From NCBI GenBank assembly GCA_903644035.1, contig CAHJXG010000574.1, positions 1 to 5,078 on the forward strand: a stretch of DNA of 5,078 bases, in the 5' to 3' direction. Position numbers and translations under genes: made by a program. The stretch is from Rhodospirillales bacterium. Lineage in GTDB: Bacteria; Pseudomonadota; Alphaproteobacteria; Acetobacterales; Acetobacteraceae. A model generated the notes under the pieces. It was not told where the DNA came from and made no database searches. It saw only the letters and a list, made by a program, of their open reading frames with translations. Positions 1 through 5,078 of the stretch are shown here, piece by piece. Numbering within the stretch: the first letter of the stretch is position 1; every line of letters starts with the position of its first letter.

Positions 1-785
1 CGAGCATCAAGGACCTGGCGGGCGACCCGGAGCAGCTTGCCGAGTTCCTGCCGGGGCGACACGTGGTCGATCTGCTGACCGCGTTCCCGAACCGCCTGAC
101 GCCGGCGCAGCTCACCGGGCTGCTGCGCCCGCTGCCGCCGCGGCTGTATTCCGTGGCGTCCAGCCAGGCCATGGTCGGCGAGGAGGCGCATCTGCTGGTC
201 GGCGCGGTGCGCTACCAGACGCATGGGCGGGACCGCGCCGGCGTTGCCTCCACCCACATCGCGGACCGGCGCCGGGTTGGCGACCGGCTCGGCGTCCACG
301 TCAAGGCCAACCCGCACTTCCGCCTGCCGGCCGACCCGGCCACGCCCATCGTCATGATCGGGCCGGGCACCGGGGTGGCACCGTTCCGCGCCTTCATGCA
401 GGACCGCGACGCCGCCGGCCTCACGGGCAAGAGCTGGCTGTTCTTCGGCGACCAGCGTTACACGCACGACTTCCTGTATCAGCTTGAATGGCAGGACCTG
501 GTCGAGCGCGGCGTACTGGGTCGGATCGACGTGGCGTTCTCCCGCGACCAGGACGCCAAGGTGTACGTGCAGCACCGCATGTGGGACGCGCGGCGGGACC
601 TCCATGCGTGGATCGAGGATGGGGCCACGCTGTATGTCTGCGGCGACCAGACGCGCATGGCGCGCGACGTGCACACGGCGCTGCGCGACATCATCTCCGA
701 GGGGGCGGGCGTCGCCGCGGAGGCCGCGGAGGAACGCCTGGCCGCCATGAAGAAGCAGGGCCGCTACCTGCTCGACGTCTATTAA
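1..785 (+). CDS. cysJ: Sulfite reductase (NADPH) flavoprotein alpha subunit, C-terminal part (5' end outside window)
   Basis: This is the diflavin reductase subunit of assimilatory sulfite reductase, which passes electrons from NADPH via FAD and FMN to the CysI hemoprotein in the cytoplasm. About 260 codons are visible (frame from base 3, TAA at 783-785). E. coli CysJ is 599 aa, so the flavodoxin/FMN domain and part of the connecting domain lie upstream. Visible motifs, in order, are: RLYS (141-152), the FAD isoalloxazine site; AGVAST, the FAD pyrophosphate loop; GPGTG (360-374) in the NADPH domain, followed by APFRAFMQ; FFGDQ; SRDQ with KVYVQ, the NADP-phosphate region; YVCGD (633-647), with the catalytic-type Cys; and the terminal DVY, whose Tyr stacks on FAD in the E. 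coli enzyme. The frame is open to the window edge, so the GTG at 63 is an internal Val and not a start. The gene is followed after 11 nt by cysI, so the two are almost certainly one operon. Identity is secure from close motif-by-motif agreement with E. coli CysJ. Confidence 0.95.
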   Translation, partial: SIKDLAGDPEQLAEFLPGRHVVDLLTAFPNRLTPAQLTGLLRPLPPRLYSVASSQAMVGEEAHLLVGAVRYQTHGRDRAGVASTHIADRRRVGDRLGVHVKANPHFRLPADPATPIVMIGPGTGVAPFRAFMQDRDAAGLTGKSWLFFGDQRYTHDFLYQLEWQDLVERGVLGRIDVAFSRDQDAKVYVQHRMWDARRDLHAWIEDGATLYVCGDQTRMARDVHTALRDIISEGAGVAAEAAEERLAAMKKQGRYLLDVY

Positions 786-796
786 CGGAGGCTTTC
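786..796 (+). promoter_or_regulatory. Ribosome binding site of cysI in the cysJ-cysI junction
   Basis: GGAGG at 787-791 sits 5 nt before the ATG at 797 and begins two bases after the cysJ stop. It fixes the cysI start against the much longer open frame that reaches back to 488 inside cysJ. The tight junction suggests coupled translation of the two sulfite reductase subunits. Confidence 0.85.
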
Positions 797-2512
797 ATGC
801 CCGACACCAACCTGCCGCCCCCGTCCAAGAATGAGGGCATCAAGGCCCGCAGCCGCGCGCTGCGCGGCACCATTGCCGAGGGAATGGACAACGTCGTCAC
901 CGGCGCGCTGGCCGAGGACGATACGCAGCTGACGAAGTTCCACGGCTTCTACCAGCAGGACGATCGCGACCTGCGGGCGGAGCGCGGGCGCAAGCGCATG
1001 GAGCCGGCGGTCAGCTTCATGGCCCGCCTCCGCATCCCCGGCGGGCGCGTCAGCGCCGCACAATGGCTGCAGTTGAACGAGATCGCGCGGGAGCGGGCCA
1101 ACGGCACCATCCGCCTCACCACCCGGCAGACGATCCAGTATCACGGCATCATCAAGGGCAACCTGCGGCCCGCGCTGTCCGCCGTGAACGACGCGCTGCT
1201 CGACACCATCGCGGCCTGTGGCGACGTGAACCGCAACGTCCTCTGCACGTCGAACCCGCACGCCAGCCCGGCCCATGCGGAAGCGCTGGCGCTGGCCAAG
1301 CGGCTCAGCGACGACCTGCTGCCGAAGACCCGTGCCTGGCACGAGCTGTGGCTCGGCGAGGAGCGGATCGCGGGCGGCGAGCCGGAGGAGGAGCCGCTGT
1401 ATGGCACGACCTACCTGCCGCGGAAGTTCAAGATCGCCATCGCCGTGCCGCCGCAGAACGACGTGGACGTGTTCGCGCACGACCTGGGCTTCATCAGCAT
1501 CGAGCGGGACGGCGCCGTCATCGGCTATGACGTGTCGGTGGGCGGCGGCATGGGCATGACCCATGGCGAGACCGACACCTTCCCCCGCACCGGCGACGTG
1601 ATCGGCTTCTGCACGCCCGATCAGGCGGTGGCGGTGGCCGACGCGGTGATCCGGGTGCAGCGCGACAACGGCAACCGCAGCGTCCGCAAGCACGCCCGGT
1701 TGAAGTACACCATAGAGCGCATGGGCGTGGACGCTTTCCGAACCGAGGTCGAGCAGCACTTGGGCTATAGGCTGGCGCCCGCCCATGGCGCCGCGTTCAC
1801 CGGCACCGGCGACCACTACGGCTGGTCGCGGTCGCCGGACGGGACCTGGCAATACGGCCTGTTCATCGAGAATGGCCGGGTGCACGACCTGCCGGACCGC
1901 CGCCTGCTGTCGGGCCTGCGCGCCATCGCCGACGTGCACCGGGGCGAGTTCGTGATGACCGCGAACCAGAACCTGATCATCGCGGGCGTGGCGCCCGAGG
2001 ACAAGGCAGGCATCCACGCGCTGCTGCTGCAACACGGGCTGGAGGAGGGCGCGTCGGCGCTGCGCCAGGCGTCCATAGCCTGCGTGGCGCTGCCGACCTG
2101 CGGCCTGGCCCTGGCCGAGAGCGAGCGCTACCTGCCGAGCCTGATCACCAAGCTCGACGCGGTGATGGAGGACGCCGGGCTGCGCGACCAGCCCATCGTG
2201 CTGCGCATGACCGGCTGCCCCAACGGCTGCGCGCGGCCATACCTGGCGGAGATCGCCATGGTCGGGCGCGGGCCGGGGCGCTACAACCTGTATCTCGGCG
2301 CGGCGCCGGACGGCACCCGGCTGAACAAGCTGTATCGCCGGGACGTGGACGAGACGGCGATCCTGGAGGCGCTCACGCCCTTGCTGCACGAATATACGAA
2401 GGCGCGGCAGCCCGGGGAGCGGTTCGGCGACTGGGTGATCCGCGCCGGGCACATCGAGGCAACCACGGCGGGCAACCGGTTCCACCTGGATCTGGCGGAG
2501 GCGCTGGCCTGA
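797..2512 (+). CDS. cysI: Sulfite reductase (NADPH) hemoprotein beta subunit
   Basis: This catalytic subunit reduces sulfite to sulfide with six electrons at a siroheme coupled to a [4Fe-4S] cluster, supplying sulfide for cysteine synthesis. It has 571 aa; E. coli CysI has 570. Cluster and siroheme cysteines are all present as C429-x5-C435 and C474-x3-C478 (E. coli 434/440/479/483). The sulfite- and siroheme-binding basic residues also align: R77 (ARLRIPGG), R146 (VNRNVLCTSNP), K210 and K212 (YLPRKFK). The RGTIAE motif (23-28), FHGFYQQDDRD (about 48-58), RLTTRQTIQYHG (106-117) and the C-terminal FGDWVIRAG are family hallmarks. The start is ATG 797 with GGAGG 5 nt upstream. The same frame is open upstream to 488, but that stretch is cysJ read out of frame. 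It lies 11 nt after cysJ and forms the CysJI holoenzyme with it. In E. coli cysH follows; here it does not. GCARP in place of the enterobacterial GCGRA is a normal variant and not a defect. Confidence 0.97.
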   Translation: MPDTNLPPPSKNEGIKARSRALRGTIAEGMDNVVTGALAEDDTQLTKFHGFYQQDDRDLRAERGRKRMEPAVSFMARLRIPGGRVSAAQWLQLNEIARERANGTIRLTTRQTIQYHGIIKGNLRPALSAVNDALLDTIAACGDVNRNVLCTSNPHASPAHAEALALAKRLSDDLLPKTRAWHELWLGEERIAGGEPEEEPLYGTTYLPRKFKIAIAVPPQNDVDVFAHDLGFISIERDGAVIGYDVSVGGGMGMTHGETDTFPRTGDVIGFCTPDQAVAVADAVIRVQRDNGNRSVRKHARLKYTIERMGVDAFRTEVEQHLGYRLAPAHGAAFTGTGDHYGWSRSPDGTWQYGLFIENGRVHDLPDRRLLSGLRAIADVHRGEFVMTANQNLIIAGVAPEDKAGIHALLLQHGLEEGASALRQASIACVALPTCGLALAESERYLPSLITKLDAVMEDAGLRDQPIVLRMTGCPNGCARPYLAEIAMVGRGPGRYNLYLGAAPDGTRLNKLYRRDVDETAILEALTPLLHEYTKARQPGERFGDWVIRAGHIEATTAGNRFHLDLAEALA

Positions 2513-2533
2513 TTGTCGCTGCTGATCAGCGCC
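2500..2533 (+). terminator. Weak hairpin across the cysI stop codon, possible terminator
   Basis: GGCGCTG (2500-2506) and CAGCGCC (2527-2533) are a perfect 7-bp inverted pair around a 20-nt loop holding the TGA stop. A smaller alternative stem, CGCTG/CAGCG (2517-2521 and 2527-2531), competes with it. There is no T-run after either, so it is not a classical intrinsic terminator. It may be only a 3'-end stabilising structure or chance in GC-rich DNA. Confidence 0.25.
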
Positions 2534-2539
2534 TGATTG
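2507..2539 (+). repeat. 9-bp direct repeat around the cysI stop
   Basis: GCCTGATTG occurs at 2507-2515, including the cysI TGA, and again at 2531-2539, with a 24-nt period. The flanks of the two copies do not match, so this is not a clean tandem duplication. It could be chance or the trace of a small slippage or insertion event. Confidence 0.35.
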
Positions 2540-2626
2540 CTCGGCCTGGCGTCCTCATTCATGCGGGCATGACAGCCGGCACGCAGGTACGCTAGGTCGG
2601 GCTACGCTCGCAGGCCGCATTCGAAA

Positions 2627-2657
2627 TTGTAACGTTCGCGCCTGGCCGTGCTATGTT
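2627..2657 (+). promoter_or_regulatory. Candidate sigma70-type promoter for the MNT/HEPN operon
   Basis: TTGTAA (2627-2632) could serve as -35 and TATGTT (2652-2657) as -10, with a 19-nt spacer that is longer than the usual 17. Transcription would start near 2664, giving a very short leader before the AAGGAG site. A palindromic AACGTT lies at 2631-2636 and could form part of an operator; antitoxins of such modules may autoregulate, but nothing here proves it. The stretch stands out as AT-richer than its surroundings. Confidence 0.3.
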
Positions 2658-2665
2658 GTGGCGTG

Positions 2666-2671
2666 AAGGAG
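2666..2671 (+). promoter_or_regulatory. Ribosome binding site deciding the GTG start of the MNT gene
   Basis: AAGGAG is an excellent Shine-Dalgarno match, 7 nt before the GTG at 2679. No upstream in-frame start fits, which supports GTG initiation. Confidence 0.8.
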
Positions 2672-2678
2672 ACGCCGC

Positions 2679-2996
2679 GTGACGAGCAGCACGACGACGG
2701 GTCTGGCCGACCGTGTGATCGTCGCCCTGCGCGCGCACGAGGTGGAATTGCGCAACGCCGGCATTCGCCGCTTGTCCTTGTTCGGCTCCGTCGCCCGCGG
2801 TGATGATGCGGCCAACAGCGACGTGGATCTTGCCGCCGAATTCGATCCTGGCACCCGCATGGACCTGTTTCGCCTCGGTGCGCTGGAGCGACGCATCGCG
2901 GAGATCATTGACAGGCGCGTGGACCTGCTGCCCGAGCCGGTCGAGAAGCCGCGCCTGCGGGCCAGCATCGAGCGGGACCGCCGGCGTGCCTTCTAG
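2679..2996 (+). CDS. mntA: Minimal nucleotidyltransferase (MNT), MntA-type antitoxin of a HEPN/MNT toxin-antitoxin pair
   Basis: This 105-aa protein has the minimal nucleotidyltransferase fold of the polymerase-beta superfamily. In characterised HepT-MntA systems such a protein AMPylates the HEPN toxin on the Tyr of its active-site motif and so neutralises it. The signature GS-x10-DxD is perfect: G36-S37, then D48 and D50 in SDVDL. A third acidic residue follows at D82 in the RRVDLLP strand, completing the metal-binding triad. The length of about 100 aa is typical. The GTG start at 2679 is supported by AAGGAG 7 nt upstream; the stop is TAG at 2994-2996. Its 3' end overlaps the GTG start of the downstream HEPN gene by 11 nt, an arrangement expected for co-expressed partners. 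TTG codons and less GC-saturated third positions than in cysI hint at acquisition. The family call is firm. The antitoxin role is inferred from the partner, and the symbol follows the system name. Confidence 0.88.
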   Translation: MTSSTTTGLADRVIVALRAHEVELRNAGIRRLSLFGSVARGDDAANSDVDLAAEFDPGTRMDLFRLGALERRIAEIIDRRVDLLPEPVEKPRLRASIERDRRRAF

Positions 2997-3354
2997 GCAC
3001 GACCCTGCCGACAGCCTGGCCGACATCGTCGAGAACGCGGAGCGCATCGAGGGTTACCTGGCTGGCATGGACCGCGACGACTTCGAGCGGGACGGGCGTA
3101 CGCGGGACGCCGTGGAGCGCTGCCTGGAAAGGATGTGCGAGGCGGCCCACCGTCTTGGCAACCAGGCCGGCGAGTTGATGCCGGGTCATCCGTGGAATGA
3201 CATCCGCGGCATGGGCAATCGCTTGCGGCACGCCTATGACCGGGTGAACAATGAGATTGTATGGAACACCGTCCGGGAGCGCGTGCCCGCCCTCGCAGCG
3301 GATGCGCGGCAGGTGTTGGAGCGGCTGCTGGCGGAAACGGGGGACGCCGGCTGA
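2986..3354 (+). CDS. hepT: HEPN (DUF86) protein, HepT-type RNase toxin with variant active-site motif
   Basis: This protein of 122 aa is a helical HEPN-domain protein of the DUF86/HepT-like family. Characterised members are ribonuclease toxins (mRNA or tRNA cleavage) held in check by the MNT partner encoded next door. The N-terminus MPSRHDPADSL, then ERIEGYLAGMD (about 19-29), RDAVERCLERMCEAAHRLG (about 40-58) and PWNDIRGMGNRLRHAY (69-84) follow the family layout closely. I chose GTG 2986 because MPSR is the family's usual beginning; it overlaps the MNT stop by 11 nt, with a modest GCGGGA-like site at about 2972-2977. The ATG at 3067 would remove the first helix. The canonical R-x4-H-x-Y is altered: the Arg position is G77, while N78, H82 and Y84 (the AMPylation-target position) remain and an Arg sits at 81. 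I recall DUF86 relatives with GxGNxLRHxY, so this may be a subgroup trait and not decay, but I cannot check that here. Confidence 0.85.
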   Translation: MPSRHDPADSLADIVENAERIEGYLAGMDRDDFERDGRTRDAVERCLERMCEAAHRLGNQAGELMPGHPWNDIRGMGNRLRHAYDRVNNEIVWNTVRERVPALAADARQVLERLLAETGDAG

Positions 3355-3411
3355 TGCGGCGGCGCGCTGCCCGGTGGCTTCCCTGACCGGAGCAGGATCA
3401 AGGATTCGGGC
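3355..3411. other. Convergent spacer between the HEPN gene and the MFS exporter gene
   Basis: These 57 nt separate two genes that run toward each other. The only structure seen is a short CCGGT/ACCGG pair (3371-3375 and 3386-3390) with a 10-nt loop and no T-run in either direction. That is weak support for a bidirectional terminator. No coding potential was seen. Confidence 0.4.
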
Positions 3412-4902
3412 CTAGATCCGCCGCACCGGCAGCGACCAGGCCAGCAGCAGCCCAATCCCGCTGAACGCCGCGATGCACAGGAACGCCGCGCGGAATGCCG
3501 ACCCGATCTCGGCCGCCGCCACGGCGCGCCGGGCCGGGTCCACATGATCGAGTACCGCCGGGCCCCGCTCGACGATCTCGGCGAACAGCCCGGCGGTCGC
3601 CGGGTCGGTCGCGGCGAGCCAGGCGAACAGCACTGCGCCGACCAGCGCCGTGCCCAGCGCCGCGCCGATGGAGCGGGAGAACTGCACCGAGGCGGACGCG
3701 GCACCCAGGTTCTTCGGTCCCGCCACCATCTGCACCGTGGTCTGCACGACCGGCATGGTGGTGCCGAGCGACATCGACAGCACCAGGAACACCGCCGGCA
3801 GCCACGCCGTCGGCAGCAGACCGGCGCCCAGCGCCAGGAACACCAAGCACGCGGTCACGGACACCAGGCCGAAGGACGGGAACACCGCGGTCCGCCCGGT
3901 CCGCGCGATCATCCGCCCGGTCAGCAGCGAGCCGAACGCCAGCCCGGCGGTGAGCGGCAGCAGCAGCAGCCCGACCCGGCCCGGCGGCGCCCCGCGCACC
4001 ACCTGCAGGTAGATCGGCATGAACGTCACGCAGGACACGACGGTCGCGCCGACGCAGGCACCCATCGCGTCCGCGCGCCAGATCGCAGGCTGACGCAGCA
4101 GCGCCACGGGGATCAGCGGCATGGTGACCCGGCGCTCCTGCCGCAGCAGCAGCAGCAGCGACGCCACCGACAGCGCCACCAGCCCGGCCATGGCCGGCAC
4201 CGCCGTGGCGGAGATACGCTGCCCCCGCTCCAGCGCCATCAGCAACGCCACGACGAAGCCCGAGAACAGGATCAGCCCCAGCCAGTCGAACCGGATGCGC
4301 GACCGCGGCGGCCTGCGGTCCGGCAGCCGGACCGCCAGCACGGCCGCGATCACGCCCAACGGCACGTTGATCAGGAACACCGACTGCCAGCCGAGATGCT
4401 GCGTCAGCCAGCCACCCGCGACCGGCCCGAAGGTCGAGGAGGTCATGAAGATTGAGGCGAGGTAGCCCTGGTAGCGCCCCCGCTCCCGCGGCGGCACCGT
4501 CTCCCCCACCAATGCCTGCGACAGCGTCATCAGCCCGCCGCCGCCGAAGCCCTGCAGCACCCGCGCGGCCACAAGCCACAGCAGCGTGGGCGCCACGGCG
4601 CAGCCGACGGACGCCCCGACGAACACGGCCAGCGCCAGGAACAGCAGCCGCTTGCGCCCCAGCGCGTCGCCCAGCCGGCCATAGACCGGGGCGGCGATGG
4701 TGGTCGCCATCAGGTAGGACACGACGACCCAGGAGATCCGCTCCACGTCGCCCAGCGTGCCGGCGATGGCGGGCAGGGCGGTGGCGACGATGGTGGCGTC
4801 CACCGCCGCCATGAACATCGGCAGGCAGATGGACGGGAACACCCGCATGAACAGGCCGCGGGTGGACTGGCCCTCGGTCGGGTCGGAAGCCGGCTGGTCC
4901 AT
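3412..4902 (-). CDS. MFS transporter, DHA2 (EmrB/QacA-like, 14-helix) family drug exporter
   Basis: This inner-membrane protein is a major facilitator of the 14-helix DHA2 drug:H+ antiporter family; the substrate is unknown. From the start at 4902 it has 496 aa; an in-frame ATG at 4944 would give 510. Numbering from 4944, it shows: TM1 with an acidic residue in AAVDATIVATALP (46-58); motif A, GRLGDALGRKR (89-99), after TM2; RVLQGFGGGGLM (128-139) in TM4; motif C, FGPVAGGWL (172-180), in TM5; then LGWQSVFLINVPLG (184-197), a DHA2 hallmark. Further hydrophobic segments lie at about 220-240, 248-267, 295-315, 325-343, 352-376, 381-402, 415-440 and 486-506. I prefer 4902 because the extra 14 codons include rarer GGT and CTA and lie in low-complexity sequence, but neither start has a strong Shine-Dalgarno site. 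It lies just downstream of accA on the same strand. No HlyD/EmrA-type adaptor gene or dedicated regulator is visible in the window. The stop is TAG at 3412-3414. Confidence 0.93.
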   Translation of the reverse strand: MDQPASDPTEGQSTRGLFMRVFPSICLPMFMAAVDATIVATALPAIAGTLGDVERISWVVVSYLMATTIAAPVYGRLGDALGRKRLLFLALAVFVGASVGCAVAPTLLWLVAARVLQGFGGGGLMTLSQALVGETVPPRERGRYQGYLASIFMTSSTFGPVAGGWLTQHLGWQSVFLINVPLGVIAAVLAVRLPDRRPPRSRIRFDWLGLILFSGFVVALLMALERGQRISATAVPAMAGLVALSVASLLLLLRQERRVTMPLIPVALLRQPAIWRADAMGACVGATVVSCVTFMPIYLQVVRGAPPGRVGLLLLPLTAGLAFGSLLTGRMIARTGRTAVFPSFGLVSVTACLVFLALGAGLLPTAWLPAVFLVLSMSLGTTMPVVQTTVQMVAGPKNLGAASASVQFSRSIGAALGTALVGAVLFAWLAATDPATAGLFAEIVERGPAVLDHVDPARRAVAAAEIGSAFRAAFLCIAAFSGIGLLLAWSLPVRRI

Positions 4903-4954
4903 GGCGGCCCGCCCGCCTAGACCCTGCGGCGGGCGCTGGCCCATGGCACGGCGC
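4903..4954 (-). other. Short accA-to-exporter junction with alternative exporter start
   Basis: These 52 nt separate the accA stop from the preferred exporter start. An in-frame ATG at 4942-4944 would shorten the gap to 10 nt. No terminator hairpin with a T-run and no convincing promoter boxes were seen, so read-through from accA into the exporter is plausible. Confidence 0.4.
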
Positions 4955-5078
4955 TCATCCCGGGATCTCGCGGCCCATCGCCAGGAACTTCTCGCGCCGC
5001 CGGGCTTGCAGCGTGGCGGCGTCCAGGACCAGCAGCGCGGCCAGCGCCTCCTGCATGGCGCCGCCGACGCTGGCGACG
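4955..5078 (-). CDS. accA: Acetyl-CoA carboxylase carboxyltransferase subunit alpha, C-terminal 40 codons (5' end outside window)
   Basis: AccA pairs with AccD to form the carboxyltransferase, which moves the carboxyl group from carboxybiotin to acetyl-CoA to make malonyl-CoA, the first step of fatty acid synthesis. On the minus strand, the frame from 5077 to the TGA at 4955-4957 reads 40 residues: VASVGGAMQEALAALL, then LDAATLQARRREKFLAMGR, ending REIPG. The pattern 'aaVG.aieeAL..L..LD...L...RREKFLAMGR' is the usual AccA tail, especially in alphaproteobacteria, with the family's charged REKF-x-x-GR near the end. About 280 residues would lie upstream, outside the window. This gene is too short here for an automated ORF call, so the identification rests on this tail alone. 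The DHA2 exporter follows on the same strand after 10 or 52 nt, depending on its start. Confidence 0.82.
   Translation of the reverse strand, partial: VASVGGAMQEALAALLVLDAATLQARRREKFLAMGREIPG

Larger units (their letters stand above)
2513..2678. other. Intergenic region between cysI and the MNT/HEPN module
   Basis: These 166 nt contain no supportable gene on either strand. The part nearest cysI carries the weak hairpin and 9-bp repeat. The middle has the hexamer TACGCT twice (2588-2593 and 2603-2608) in a stretch that reads like one arm of a GTCGGGYTA-type dispersed palindromic repeat, with no clear second arm. The last 60 nt contain an AT-richer island with the candidate promoter, then the ribosome binding site of the MNT gene. 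No tRNA or riboswitch pattern was seen. Confidence 0.6.

Noticed and set aside
63..785. GTG at 63 as the start of a 240-aa protein
   Set aside because: The frame is open to base 3 with cysJ-like sequence before the GTG, so it is an internal Val of a gene entering from the left.
488..796. An upstream extension that would make cysI 674 aa
   Set aside because: The extra 103 residues are cysJ read in another frame. The ATG at 797 has GGAGG 5 nt upstream and gives the family length.
782..2485. A 567-codon open frame on the minus strand, opposite cysI
   Set aside because: Its product is rich in R, A, G, H and V with no domain wording. It mirrors cysI codons in very GC-rich DNA, where stops are rare in the antisense frame. 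The sense gene is unambiguous.
2800..2985. An extended N-terminus for the HEPN gene from 2800
   Set aside because: The added residues overlap the MNT catalytic region out of frame and look nothing like HEPN. The GTG at 2986 gives the expected MPSR beginning.
4141..4159. CAG-type trinucleotide runs here and near 3957-3967
   Set aside because: On the coding strand these are CTG leucine runs within membrane helices of the exporter. They are expected there and are not a separate repeat element.
3398..4579. Long open frames in the other minus frame (393 codons) and on the plus strand (3544-4455) over the exporter gene
   Set aside because: Both are low-complexity shadows (A/G/R-rich or Q/R/H-rich) of the DHA2 gene, which has clear transporter motifs and hydrophobic segments.
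4916..4958. An ATGA-overlapping mini-ORF on the minus strand at the accA stop
   Set aside because: It ends after about 13 codons and has no recognisable product; the ATG-TGA overlap is chance.
1..5078. CRISPR array, tRNA, rRNA or insertion sequence
   Set aside because: No regularly spaced repeats, cloverleaf-like sequence, transposase or terminal inverted repeats were seen on reading both strands.

Overview
The window is very GC-rich, with tightly packed genes and strong G/C preference at third codon positions. Protein wording (AccA tail, CysI 'GCARP' variant, DUF86-type toxin) and composition suggest an alphaproteobacterium, possibly of the Acetobacteraceae/Rhodospirillales. This placement is an inference from sequence feel; no rRNA or marker gene is present.

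Layout. Positions 1-785 (+) hold the C-terminal part of the NADPH-sulfite reductase flavoprotein (cysJ). After 11 nt comes the complete hemoprotein subunit cysI (797-2512, +). Together they form the NADPH-dependent assimilatory sulfite reductase: CysJ takes electrons from NADPH through FAD and FMN, and CysI reduces sulfite to sulfide at its siroheme-[4Fe-4S] centre. Every recognised cluster cysteine and sulfite-binding basic residue is present. No cysH follows.

Positions 2513-2678 are non-coding. They hold a weak hairpin over the cysI stop, a short stretch resembling a decayed palindromic repeat, and a small AT-richer island with a possible promoter and a good ribosome binding site. Next is a two-gene MNT/HEPN module (2679-3354, +): a minimal nucleotidyltransferase (MntA-type antitoxin) whose end overlaps the GTG start of a HEPN/DUF86 protein (HepT-type RNase toxin) by 11 nt. 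Its codon use is somewhat less GC-biased than its neighbours, which fits an acquired cassette. The HEPN active-site motif is a variant: the usual Arg of R-x4-H is Gly, with the Arg next to the His instead.

After a 57-nt convergent spacer, the minus strand carries a 14-helix DHA2-family MFS drug exporter (3412-4902, or 4944 with the longer start). Just upstream of it on the same strand is the last 40 codons of accA (acetyl-CoA carboxylase carboxyltransferase alpha subunit). accA and the exporter may be co-transcribed, although their functions are unrelated.

I did not find a clearly undescribed system. The item most worth a second look is the MNT/HEPN pair with its altered HEPN motif.
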